From Bufo bufo (Eukaryota; Chordata; Amphibia; Anura; Bufonidae): a stretch of DNA of 64,000 nt. The notes beneath the pieces are model-generated. The model was given only the letters and a program-made list of their open reading frames with translations, did no database searches and was not told where the DNA came from. Location: NCBI RefSeq assembly GCF_905171765.1, contig NC_053392.1:398254119-398318118 (forward strand), given 5' to 3'. Positions 34,093-43,898 of the stretch are shown one piece after another (the stretch's first letter is position 1; each line of letters starts with the position of its first letter). Position numbers and translations under genes: made by a program.

Positions 34093-35664
34093 GCCCATTT
34101 ATTAATTCTGTGGGCCTATATATCACATTGTTTGTTTTTCCTCACGTTTTTCCCTTTTTCTATTCTTCTCTTTCATATCTCCACATATTTTAGGACCACA
34201 AGATTGGTGCTCACTGGGATACAGGACTTACCGCATCACGGATCTTCCCTTCCTGGATCTATTTGCCTTCACCATCATGAACATAGGGATGATTTACCAA
34301 AATGGCACTCTTGGCACTTTCATTGACCTCGGGTCATTGGACTCGGTACGACTTTCTGTCGCGTGACTCCAATGACCCCGGGCCATGAATTTCCACATTA
34401 ATAAATTTTCTTCTTTTTTGGCCTACCTTACGCCTCTACTCTGAGTTGCTAACCTTGCCTTTGTCTAACCATACATTTTTATATATTTCTGTATATTTCC
34501 ATACATATGTGGTGGTTTACTCATTGCTAGTCTATGTCCTGTCTGAGATTAGTCTTTATTGACAAAGAATAGGGCCTAATAATTTTTCAATGAGAATGGA
34601 TCTATTGTTGATCTTTATGGGTCCTTGCTTGCTCCCTTCCCTGAATATGCGCCTGCGCTTCTCTGGCCGCTTGTCTCGGTGCATGGTCCACACCCTTCTG
34701 GATTGTATATTGCATATGTGACTATTTTTATAAAATGATCTTTATTTATAATGTTTATAATTTTTGTATATTTATCGTGTGAAATGATCACTGGTGGGAT
34801 TTTAGGCTTTATTGATACATTGTGTAATAATTTATTGAAAAAGCTTTTTTATATTTATTTGCATTTTTATTCATGCCTTTCATGGATGGATTAAGCACCA
34901 ATATTAAAGATGATTCTTATATGTGTTGAAACAAATTCACTGCCTTTCCCCTCCCCCCCTTGTATTATATTTTAGAATATATTCTTTATAAAAATTTTTT
35001 CATAGTATACATTTTTGTACACTATGTTTTTCACTTTTGATTTTCTCTACACATCACTTTTATTAGCTTTATTAATATTTCTTTATTATATATATTACTT
35101 AGGCCCTTTATGTGAAAGCACTGACTCAGCACTTTATACCATGGATATTATGCAAATGAATTGTGATCTCCCACTGATTATGCATGAGAGAGCGTATATA
35201 ACTGTAGGATTTATGAAATACATTGTTTAACATGAATTATATTCCTTAGGGGTCACATGGTGTCCGCTATTATATTGTACTGTGATTGTATTATTATTAT
35301 GTGTATATATATGCGTGCACTTTCTGTAATTTGTCGCAATCATGTATTTAGTTTTGTTGAACCGTGTGTGTCCTCTGTTCTAATATTTAGTTTTGCTGCG
35401 CTTGTCTCCATGTGCGGTTTGCGCTGCATTGGGGTTTAGCTGTGATGTGGCTCCCGGATGTGACGTCCGACGCCTTACTGCGTTTCCGCTGTTTGGAACG
35501 CATCGTGGCGCTGGTGTCTTTTCCGGGTGCCATCTTGCGCATGCGCACCTGTGCTGTCAACACGCCGGCATCGCTGGCGTTCGCGGGTGCGCGTGGACCA
35601 TGCACCGGGACATATCCAAGTGACCTCCATCGGCGGTTTCCCTTTGACCCCCTGACCTAATGAG
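34093..35664 (+). other. Penelope-like 3' untranslated region
   Basis: Long non-coding tail of the full copy, mirrored at 27646-29214. It is AT-rich, apart from a CpG-rich patch at 35400-35640. Open frames of 60-82 codons occur in matching pairs on opposite strands in the two copies and show no family resemblance. Confidence 0.6.
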
Positions 35665-36076
35665 TTTAATAGGTATGACCACAGCTGTTATACATTTATC
35701 AAATTGGATATTTTAATTCACTGACTATATAGGACGAGTTCCTAGGATTAGAATGTACATGGACCTCTGAGGAAGCTAGTCCAGGCACTAGCGATACGCG
35801 TCAGGCTTCAGTGCACTCCTCGTGGATGGGTTTTGTATGCCTTGTGTGTTACCATTATGTTTGTGTTTCCACCATAGGATTGAGGGAGGTCATTTTGTAG
35901 GGATTTGATTGTATATCCGCTCATGCATTGCTCTCTCTGTGGGACACTACCACATGCATACATAGATATTGTTATATTTCTATTGTACCATCTTTGGGGT
36001 TTGCCCCATGTAAATGTTGTTTTTAAACCTCTATATTCTAAATAAACTGCATATTTCTTTGAGGTGCGGCCATTGT
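35665..36076 (+). repeat. Pseudo-LTR of Penelope-like element (3' copy, shortened)
   Basis: Same as 30420-30830 but ends at GCGGCCATTGT, directly against the target duplication. About 100 bases present in the other two copies are missing. Confidence 0.85.
35754..35815 (+). ncRNA. Hammerhead-like ribozyme motif (degenerate core)
   Basis: Third copy of the motif at 30511-30572, with the same GATA core change. Confidence 0.55.
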
Positions 36077-36091
36077 ACACTTACAAACTCT
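36077..36091. repeat. Target-site duplication of the Penelope-like insertion (right)
   Basis: ACACTTACAAACTCT, identical to 27117-27131. Confidence 0.88.
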
Positions 36092-36762
36092 AGCTACTGC
36101 AGCATCCCAACGAGGATGACCCAGATCGGCGCACTGAATTTGCAGAATGGGCAAAACAAAAATTGGAACAGGCCCCTCAGTTTACGCAGAAGATTTTGTT
36201 CAGTGATGAGGCAAACTTTTATGTGAATGGTGAGGTTAACAAACAAAACCACCGCTATTGGTCTGACACTAACCCACATTGGATAGATCCCTCCAAGACT
36301 GTTGGAACAAAAAATTCGATGGTATGGTGTGGTATATGGGGTACAAAGAAAGTGGGGCCATTCTTCATCAATGGAAACCTCAAGGTCACTGGATATGCGA
36401 AATTGCTACATGATGATGCGTTTCCCTCTTTATGCACTGAAGCTGGCACGTTCCCTGAGTTTTTGCAGCAAGATGGTGCACCACCACATTATGGGTGTCA
36501 GGTCCGAGCATTCCTAGATGAACAGTTTCCTGGAAAGTGGATTGGTCGTCGTGGGCCAGTTGAATTGCCCCCAAGGTCTCCCGATTTGACCCCCTTAGAC
36601 TTTTATCTTTGGGGTCATCTGAAGGCAATTGTCTATGCTGTGAAGATACGAGATGTGCAGCACCTGAAACTACGGATACTGGAAGCCTGTGCTAGCATTT
36701 CTCCTGCGATGTTGCTATCAGTGTGTGAAGAGTGGGAGAAGAGGGTTGCATTGACAATCTAA
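36092..36762 (+). pseudogene. mariner-type transposase, 3' part with catalytic domain
   Basis: Continues the split frame: LLQHPNEDDPDRRTEFAEW, then the catalytic core. The three acidic residues are visible: Asp in ILFSDEANFYV, Asp in LQQDGAPPHY, Asp in RSPDLTPLDFYLWG. Spacing between the second and third is 36 residues (41 to the next Asp in PLD). That is longer than the DD34D of classical mariner. A TAG at the insertion joint (KL*LLQ, probably a CAG to TAG change) breaks the frame even without the insertion. The C-terminus is open to TAA near 36762. Confidence 0.88.
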
Positions 36763-37088
36763 CACAATGGGCAGCACATTGAACACATTTTATAAGTGGT
36801 CAGAAACTTGTAAATAACTCATGAAAGAATAAAGTTACGTTAAAACCAAGCACACCATTGTTTTTCTTGTGAAATTCCCAATAAGTTTGATGTGTCACAT
36901 GACCCTATTCCTATTGAAAAAACAAAAGTTGGATTCAAAATGGTCGACTTCAAAATGGCCACCATGGTCACCACCCATCTTGAAAAGTTTCCCCCCTCAC
37001 ATATACTAATGTGCCACAAACAGGAAGTTAATATCACCAACCTTTCCCATTTTATTAAGGTGTATCCATATAAATGGCCCACCCTGTA
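36763..37088 (+). mobile_element. mariner 3' end and right terminal repeat
   Basis: The element ends at 37088 in AAATGGCCCACCCTGTA, which on the minus strand is TACAGGGTGGGCCATTT, a terminus I recognise from mariner-family elements. No matching left terminus is present, so the element is truncated at its 5' side. AATAAA at 36829-36834 may be its polyadenylation signal. Confidence 0.8.
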
Positions 37089-37089
37089 T

Positions 37090-37155
37090 GTATGTGTGTA
37101 TATATATATAGATATATAGATATATATAGATATATAGATATAGATAGAGAGAGTC
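37090..37155. repeat. Microsatellite, TATAGA-type
   Basis: Runs of TATATATAGATATATAGATATAGATAGAGAGAG. Simple repeat. Confidence 0.85.
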
Positions 37156-37517
37156 TCCAAAAAACGGGCAGCACTCCAGACTTATAATGAAGAATGTAAA
37201 ACTTTATTCCCCCCATGTGAAAAGGCAACAAGGTATAGTGGCCTGCCCTTTGCGTTCGGTTGATGTGCCCACTGTTGACTAGGTAGTAATATTAGGACGA
37301 TTATGTTTTTACATATTGTTTATTCACTATTGTTTATGACACTAAGAAGAGTTATGAAGATCGGGATGTATCTGTGAACAGTCCGACAAGCAGTAAATGC
37401 AACTCCTTTTAGTGATTTATAAGTTCTTTTATTTTAGACATGCCCAAGTTGCGTCATGACTAAGGAAGTAGTAGCAAGTAATGATGATCTAATGTACAAA
37501 CCAAGATATTATGAGGG

Positions 37518-37531
37518 TGCTATAGGGTTGG
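37518..37531. repeat. Target-site duplication of inner element (left)
   Basis: TGCTATAGGGTTGG, 14 bases, repeated exactly at 38931-38944. Confidence 0.85.
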
Positions 37532-38930
37532 GAAAATTTCACTGGTATAACTGATATATTGTATACGTTCCACCTATCAAAATTAAATCACTGTCGTTAG
37601 GAACGCTATATTTCTGTTAAAACTGTTACTTTATTAATCAGAAAAACAAAGGGAAGGGGAGCTAATAGGGTCGATGATGAGGACCTATAAACCGCATGTA
37701 CGGTAAATACGACTGCGGATGGGGTCACCAGAAGTGCCGCAGGCTAGTGCTGTACTGCAGGTTAAAGTAGAGGGCCACGCACTGTCCCTTTTATGTATGA
37801 AGGGATCGTCATGTACATCAGCCTTATCACAGCATCGCCATCCAGTAAAAAATGCTGCTGGGTCTTCCTTTATCCTTCTGTATCGTCTCCACCACTACCG
37901 ATTGATGTCCTCAATCAATGAAATAAAACAAATAAAATAAAAATAAAACAAAATATAATGCGGTTCATACCACTGTATGATCCCCGTCCCGATCGGTGCC
38001 ATACCAATGTCGCCAGGATAGTAAGTCGCCGTGTATATTTACTCTAACTCTAATGTAGAATGTTATTACATTCATCTGGGCCGGTCTCATTGAGGGGGCG
38101 GCACAATGGGGGCGGGATGGATTATGCGGCGAAGCCGCACCTCCTGCATCCTCATTGGCCGTTCTGTAGGCGGGGTTCAGTAGAGGGGAGGAGGACTCTC
38201 CTCATATTCTGTGCACCTGAGCGGCCGCGTTCGGCCACCTCGTACTTACAGCTGCAGTCTCTGTAACGGAGGCTCAGCAGCTTTGAATATTTATCCTGTT
38301 AACCACAGATACACGCTCCTGACGAGCCTTATGGCGAAACGCGTCGAGTGTGGTGTGGGGATGAATTAATGTTCATATGCATCTGCATTGCGCTCACACT
38401 GCAGTTGAGGTCAGCGGTTCTCAGCCCTCTGCAAGTAAATGAGCAATGGCAATCCAGTTCTGTCTGTTTCACCCAGCTTAGCTTAGATCCAGTGATTCGT
38501 GTTTGCAGGGCCGACTCTCAGACATCCGTTTTACATGAACGGATGGATTCAATTGAGATCGGCTTCTGCAGGCAGATGTTTATCACTGGATTAGTTTATC
38601 CATAACTTTAGTCGAGGGATTCATCAGCTGGCAGTGATTCAGAGCACTCTGACCGCGCTATAGTGCTTACTTCTGTGGATCCAATTAGCACGGCCCTATG
38701 GCCCTCTACTTTAACCTGCAGTACAGCACTAGCCTGCGGCACTTCTGGTGACCCCATCCGCAGTCGTATTTACCGTACATGCGGTTTATAGGTCCTCATC
38801 ATCGACCCTATACTGAGTGGATGGCGTCCTAGAATTTTAATATAGGTTAGCTCCCCTTCCCTTTGTTTTTCTGATTAATAAAGTAACAGTTTTAACAGAA
38901 ATATAGCGTTCCTAACGACAGTGATTTAAT
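37532..38930 (+). mobile_element. Non-autonomous Penelope-type element with hammerhead ribozyme
   Basis: Bounded by 14-base duplications. 37532-37772 is an inverted, truncated copy of 38697-38930; the left arm lacks about 30 bases near TATACTGAGTGGATGG. The left arm also runs about 50 bases past the right end of the direct copy. This is the same lopsided pattern as the 8.9-kb Penelope-like insertion. A well-formed hammerhead sits at 38303-38358. There is no open frame of note, so movement would rely on enzymes supplied in trans. Class assignment rests on architecture and ribozyme. Confidence 0.72.
38303..38358 (+). ncRNA. Hammerhead ribozyme (type I, minimal stem III)
   Basis: All core positions are present: CTGACGA (38319-38325), stem II GCC-TTAT-GGC (38327-38335 region), GAAA (38336-38339), then CGC and GTC (38343-38345), with cleavage expected after C38345. 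Stem I forms from CCACA...CAC.CTC upstream and GAG.GTG...TGTGG downstream. Stem III is only ACGCGT, self-complementary. Such short stem III hammerheads occur in Penelope-like elements and are thought to work as dimers. Confidence 0.82.
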
Positions 38931-38944
38931 TGCTATAGGGTTGG
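38931..38944. repeat. Target-site duplication of inner element (right)
   Basis: TGCTATAGGGTTGG, identical to 37518-37531. Confidence 0.85.
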
Positions 38945-39650
38945 ACTTCAGGGATATACTGGCGGAGTCCTCGCACTGACGTGCGTGACTCTACCTTAGG
39001 TTTCCCAGTGGCAAATAGTGCATACCTGACGGTGTACACTTTTGCCTTAATGTCAATATACCCACTTGGCCCGTTACACACACATATTGTGGCAGATGAT
39101 GGCTGTACAGTTTGGTTATGGGGCATGCTGATTACTCATTTATACGTTGGGAAACATGTGACCCTTTGCCCTCCTTTAATATGGCCACTGGAACTTGGAA
39201 TGTTCTACTGCGCATGCACAGCAGACGTGTCCAGATCAGGTGACTCAAGTCATCATACACTCGACTATGGGCATGCGCGATACGATCACAGACACACCGG
39301 GTTTGGCGTTATCCTTACATGAGGTCGCATGACTTCTGATCGTTATGTTCGCATTTCATCCTTGATCCCTACCCCTTCCCTTGATTTTATCCGCTGCACA
39401 TGACACTTTGTAGCATGAATTTATTATCAATTTACTTTGATGTTCCCCTCACAGTAATAATACACACATTCACTTGATATTTATTGCTTTTATATGCATT
39501 GTCACTATGAATTTATGTTTATGATGAAGTATGTTTTTATCTTAATTTAAGGGTGGATTTGTCTTAATTGCATAATTGAGCACATGTTGATTTAATTGTT
39601 TGTCACTTTTATATATATATATATTTTGTTCACTTGGTCCTGTATCTTTG

Positions 39651-39690
39651 CTTGAGAAAGGCTCACATTGAGCAGAAACGTTGCCTTGTC
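39651..39690 (+). ncRNA. Hammerhead-like motif, degenerate
   Basis: CTTGAGAAAGGCTC, loop ACATT, GAGCAGAAACGTTGC. Stem II GGCTC/GAGC and GAAAC are present, but the first core segment is TTGAGAA and the cleavage triplet is unclear. Probably a decayed or derived relative of the hammerheads in Penelope-like ends. Confidence 0.4.
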
Positions 39691-39850
39691 ACATGGGGGG
39701 AATAAAGATTTACATTCTTTATTAAAAGTCTGGAGTGCTGCCAATTGGACTCTATACATTGGGTAAGCTTATTCCCATTGGGCTTTGCACCCGAGATTTT
39801 TTCAGTTTTTACCATTTTTGTTTTTTACTAGTGCTGCCATCTTTTGAATT

Positions 39851-39854
<4 letters not shown>

Positions 39855-39895
<41 letters not shown>

Positions 39896-39897
39896 AG
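39855..39897. repeat. TA/CA microsatellite
   Basis: A run of TATATA changing to CACACA immediately before the Tc1-like left end. TA is also the Tc1 target. Confidence 0.85.
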
Positions 39898-40263
39898 AAA
39901 AAGTGTGTGAACCCTTTCGAATGATATGCATTTCTGCACAAATTGGTCATAAGATGTGATCTGATCTTCATCTAAGTCACAACAATAGACAATCACAGTC
40001 TGCTTAAACTAATAACACACAAAGAATTAAATGTTACCATGTTTTTATTGAACACACCATGTAAACATTCACAGTGCAGATGGAAAAAGTATGTGAACCC
40101 CTAGACTAATGACATCCCCAAGAGCTAATTGGAGTGAGGTGTCAGCCAACTGGAGTCCAATCAATGAGATGAGATTGGAGGTGTTGGTTACAGCTGTCCT
40201 GCCCTATAAAAAACACACGCCAGTTCTGGGTTTGCTTTTCACAAGAAGCATTGCCTGATGTGA
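39897..40263 (+). mobile_element. Tc1-like element left end (IR/DR type)
   Basis: Two direct copies of a GAAAAAGTGTGTGAACCC-like sequence (39897-39920 and 40083-40106) lie about 185 bases apart. This is the paired transposase-binding arrangement of IR/DR Tc1 elements such as those in fish and frogs. It leads directly into the transposase frame. Confidence 0.8.
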
Positions 40264-40626
40264 ATGATGCCTTACACAAAAGAGCTCTCAGAAGACCTAC
40301 GATTAAGAATTGTTGACTTGCATAAAGCTGAAAAGGGTTATAAAAGTATCTCCAAAAGCCTTGCTGTTCATCAGTCCACAGTAAGACAAATTGTCTATAA
40401 ATGGAGAAAGTTCAGCACTGCTGCTACTCTCCCTAGGAGTGGCCGTCCTGTCAAGATGACTGCAAGAGTACAGCGCAGACCTCTCAATGAGATGAAGAAG
40501 AATCCTAGAGTGTCAGCTAAAGACTCTCTGGCATATGCCAACATCCCTGTTAGCGAATCTACGATACGTAAAACACTAAACAAGAATGGATTTCATGGGA
40601 TGATACCACAGAGGAAGCCAAGTTAA
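40264..40626 (+). pseudogene. Tc1-like transposase, N-terminal DNA-binding part
   Basis: The first 120 residues of a Tc1-like transposase. Paired-type helix-turn-helix regions ([26 protein letters not shown]...[11 protein letters not shown]) come first, with a GRPVKM linker and a second HTH (STIRKTLNKNGFH). It ends at RKPS where the sequence joins the DIRS-A remnant at about 40630. The DDE catalytic domain is gone. Confidence 0.88.
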
Positions 40627-40637
40627 GATCCCAGGGA

Positions 40638-40990
40638 GGAAATCTGGTGCCCTTCACCAGCATCACCCTGTCAACTGCCTTAAAAAACCTAACCACCCAT
40701 GGGTCCTTGGCTAAACTCCTTCTCCCTAAGACTGACAATGCTGACACCTGCACCTTCAGTGTACTCTTTGCTAACCCAAGGGACAACCCTCTCTGGTGGA
40801 ATTCTAACACCTGTACAACTGAGAATTCTAACGGCCAAGAAACTATCTACACCTATAAAGGATAGGAACTTTCTCCAGACTCACGCATAGATATTGTTAG
40901 TCACCTCTTTCCTACTTTTCATCAGAGTGGAAACAACTTCTTTCGAAAATCCCTGACTGGCTAAAAATGACCTTTCAAATTCCACGCCGA
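40638..40990 (-). pseudogene. DIRS-A tyrosine recombinase, N-terminal remnant
   Basis: Fragments in shifted frames: GFSKEVVSTLMKSRKEV, then after a stop near 40890 LGLAKSTLKVQVSALS and FPPWDLNL. They line up with the same region of the DIRS-B recombinase (SSKVVSTLLGSKKAS, ASTLKVQVSALS, SPPWDLNR). The catalytic half is lost at the truncation. Confidence 0.8.
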
Positions 40991-42073
40991 AAGGTGTAGA
41001 GACTCTACCTCCGGGTGGAATACTGGACCCTGCGACAACAGGTTTGGGATCCCTGGCAGAATCCATGGGTCCAAAACTGACATGGCTCTCAAAAGGGAAA
41101 ACCATGCCCTCTTCGGCCAGGAGGGCGCTATTAGAATCACTCTCGCTTCCTCGTACCTGATCTTCCTTATCACTAGTGGAATTAACCCTAGAGGGGGAAA
41201 GGCATATCCTAGAGGGAAGTCCCATCTCTGGAGGAAGGCATCCACTCCAGATGGGTACTCCCTTGGACGGAGGGAAAATAACTTTTCGACCTTCCCGGTT
41301 TCCCTTGTGGCGAACATGTCTACTGATGGAAGACCCCATAAATCCACTATCTGGGAAAATACCTCTGGATTCAGAGACCATTCCCCCTGACGTAACTTGT
41401 GACGACTCAAGAAATCTGCCCGAGTATTCTCGACTCCTCTTATGTGTATGGCTGAAAGATGTAGAACTCTCCCTTCTATTTCTTCGAAAAATCCACTCCG
41501 TCTCCCTCAGTAAGGAATCTGACCTGGTTCCCCCTTGATGATTGAGGTACGAGACGACCGATTGTCGGACATTACTCTCACATGCCTGTTCTGGATCATT
41601 GGTAGAGCTGCTCTCAAAGCTAGTAAGACCGCCCGTAGCCCTTTCCGATTTGAAGAAAAATGTCTCTGACCCTGGGACCATTCTCCCTGAAAAATCTGAT
41701 CCTCCACATGAGCCCCCCATCCCCAGGGGCTGGCGTCTGTAGTTACTACTACTGGTTCCGGAAAGGACCAGGGAACTCCCCGAGTCAAATTCTCTGCTTC
41801 CTTCCACCAGTTCAGGGATGAAAGCGTTGGATCTGATAGCTTTATAATCAACTCCAGGCAAGTCCCTGCCTGTCTCGTGGCGGCCAGGATCTCTCCTTGT
41901 AGTTGCCTCTGAGCCCACTGGACCGCTGGTATACAGGACGTCAGAACTCCCAACAGGGACATAGCTTTCCTTATGGACAAGGCCTCTCCTCTCTGAACTG
42001 CCTCTTGAACCCCGGCAACTTTCTCCACTGTGAGGAAAGTTCTCTCCTGTCTGTAATCCAGTACCAGACCCAA
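40961..42073 (-). pseudogene. DIRS-A reverse transcriptase end, RNase H and methylase-like region
   Basis: Starts FLGLVLDYRQERTFLTVEKV, the post-palm part of RT, directly continuous with the fragment that ends at 47326. RNase H is visible as TTDASPWGWGAH and, after a frameshift near 41560, VSYLNHQGGT. The region after it (SVDMFATRETGK, YAFPPLGLIP, VILIAPSWPKRAWF) is the domain found between RNase H and recombinase in DIRS elements, often called Dam-methylase-like. Frameshifted and non-functional. Confidence 0.85.
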
Positions 42074-42200
42074 GAAAACAACATTGCTTACCGGTAATAG
42101 TTTTTCTCGATACCCATGACGGCACCCTGTGCGACTCAGGACCTCCCATCAGGACAGGAAACCTGAGAAGATAAAAAGGACACACCTCCACACAACACCA
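42074..42200 (-). repeat. DIRS-B 3' inverted terminal repeat
   Basis: On the minus strand this runs from TGTGGAGGTGTGTCC to TTACCGGTAAGCAATGTTG at the end of the element. The outer 35 bases (ATCGAGAAAAACTATTACCG) are specific to this end. Confidence 0.85.
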
Positions 42201-42364
42201 GTAGAAGAAATAAATTGTTCTCCGGAGAGAAGTGACAAAGGGTTAAAAACCCTCTTTTTTTTTTTTTTTTTTTTATATATCTATATTACGTCATATAGAC
42301 CTGGCAAAAAGCCATCAACATATATATATATATATATATATATCTGCTTGGGGAGGGAAATATC
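42200..42364. repeat. A/T run and TA microsatellite in DIRS-B 3' region
   Basis: A poly-T run at 42256-42275 and (TA)n at 42318-42345, between the 3' repeat and the internal complementary region. No coding sequence. Confidence 0.7.
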
Positions 42365-42445
42365 GGGTGCCGTCATGGGTATCGAGAAAAACGATTACCG
42401 GTAAGCAATGTTGTTTTCCCCTCACCCATGACGGCACCCTGTGCG
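42365..42445 (-). repeat. DIRS-B internal complementary region
   Basis: Contains, head to head, sequence complementary to the outer edge of the 5' repeat (GTGCCGTCATGGGTGAGGGG) and to the outer edge of the 3' repeat (GCTTACCGGTAATCG). In DIRS elements this region templates joining of the two ends in a circular intermediate. Confidence 0.85.
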
Positions 42446-42449
42446 AGAT

Positions 42450-43898
42450 AAACTATAAGTAGAACCTAGGGGGGGGGGGCCACAGCCTGAAGGACTTTCT
42501 CTCCAAAGGAAGCATCAGAATGGAGATGTAATCTGTAATGTTTAAGAAAAGTATGCGGGGAGCTCCAGGTAGCCGCCCTGCAAATCTGGGCTAACGATAC
42601 ATCAGCTTTCTCAGCCCACGAAGTAGACACCGCCCTAGTAGAATGGGCCCCAAAACCTGAAGGAGGGGGGAACCCAGGGAAATATAAGCTCTAGCTATGG
42701 CCTTCTTCACCCATCTAGCAATAACCCCTCGCGATGCTTTTTTCCCCCTATTTCCTCCTAAAAACTGAACCAGGAGGTTCTCGTCCTTTCTCCAAGGAGC
42801 CGTAACATCTAAGTAGACTAACAAGCATCTCTTGACATCCAAGCAATGAAACTTTTCCTCCAAGCTATTGGAGGGGTTAGGAAAAAAGGAAGGCAACACA
42901 ATGTCTTGGCTCCTATGAAAATCAGAGACAACCTTGGGAAGAAAAGAAGGCAGGGGCCTGATAACTATCTGGTCCTCCTGGATGATCGTATAGGGCCGAC
43001 ATGCCGAGAAGGCCTGGATCTCCGAGATCCTCCTAGCAGAGGTAATAGCCAGGAGGAAAGCCATCTTAATGGATAAGATGTCAATGGGAACCTCTAGTAA
43101 GGGCTCAAAGGGTCTATCGGTTAGGGCCGTCAAGACCCTATTTAGGTCCCAAGGAGGGGAAAGAGGTCTAACGGAAGGACAGATTCTGGCAGCGGCAGAA
43201 AGGAAACGCTTGACCCACGGGTGGATTGCTAATTGGAAGTCAAAAAAGTAGCTCAAGGCCGACACCTGAACTTTTAAGGTGGAGGCCTTGAGCCCTTTGT
43301 CTAACCCTGCTTGTAGAAAGTCCAAAACCTTAGGGATTTCAGGAGGACTAAATGGATCAGGGCTAGAACCTAAAAAGGAAGAAAAGACATTCCACACCCT
43401 ATTATACTTCCTAGCTGTTGACGCTTTTTTGCTACCTAGAAGGGTGGAAACAACTTTGCTAGAAAGCCCTCTCTTCAACCAGATGTCCCTGTCAATCTCC
43501 ATACTGCCAACTGAAGAATCCCCGGATTGGGATGCCATACGGGCCCCTGGGAGAGTAGATCCTCCCTCGGAGGGATCACCCAGGGAGGGCCTCTGGCTAG
43601 ACTTAAGAGGGTGGGGTACCAGATTCTCTTGGGCCACTTTGGGGCTATCATGATTATGGTGGCTCCCTCCCTCCGTACTTTTTTCAGAACCTGCGGGATT
43701 AGGGAAATAGGTGGGAAGGTATAGCCGAGTTCCTGGCTCCAATCCTGAGCCAGACTGTCTACCGCTGTAGGATTCTCTGTGTAATCTAGGGAGAAGAATC
43801 TCTTTGTCTTCCTGTTCTTCCGGGTGGCAAAGAGATCTATAGTTGGGGTCCCAAACATTGTTACAATCTGGGAAAAAATTTCCTCGTTCAGACTCCAC
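42450..43898 (-). pseudogene. DIRS-B tyrosine recombinase (one-base frameshift)
   Basis: Catalyses integration of circular DIRS DNA. The frame opens upstream inside the RT gene; the recombinase proper starts near residue 140 (WLKRGLSSKVVSTLLGS). The SAM-like core-binding region is at 155-240. The first catalytic Arg is in TSARRISEI (about 289). The one-base loss is in a C-run at about 42665-42671 (plus-strand G-run). After it the reading AHSTRAVSTSWAEKA and AATWSSPHTFLKHYR continues in another frame and supplies the HxxR and Tyr. The gene is therefore complete except for one base, which could also be a sequencing error in a homopolymer. Confidence 0.88.

Larger units (their letters stand above)
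27132..36076 (+). mobile_element. Penelope-like element: truncated inverted copy plus full copy
   Basis: An 8.9-kb insertion flanked by 15-base duplications. 27132-30420 is an inverted, 5'-truncated copy that stops inside the RT gene. 30420-36076 is a full copy in plus orientation. The sequence at 30420-30933 reappears at the far end (35665-36076) and, inverted, at 27132-27645, giving Penelope-style pseudo-LTRs. RT plus GIY-YIG coding sequence identifies the class. The inverted and direct RT regions are almost identical, suggesting a recent single event. Confidence 0.93.
37150..39755 (+). mobile_element. Penelope-like hairpin element (outer), no coding region
   Basis: Its ends are inverted copies: GGCAGCACTCCAGACTT with GAAGAATGTAAAACTTTATT at 37167-37212, and the complement at 39695-39745 (AATAAAGATTTACATTC, AGTCTGGAGTGCTGCC). 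The left arm is much shorter than the right, as expected for a 5'-truncated inverted copy. A hammerhead-like motif lies at 39651-39690. It is interrupted by the insertion at 37532-38930. No RT or transposase frame is present. Confidence 0.6.

Noticed and set aside
35393..35660. Paired small frames of 72-82 codons in the CpG-rich patch of the Penelope-like 3' region
   Set aside because: They occur in mirrored form in both copies simply because the copies are inverted duplicates; no family resemblance.
40881..42191. 436-codon open frame on the minus strand
   Set aside because: It mixes the wrong frame of DIRS-A RT with short in-frame pieces of RNase H and recombinase and begins in the DIRS-B terminal repeat, so it is not one protein.
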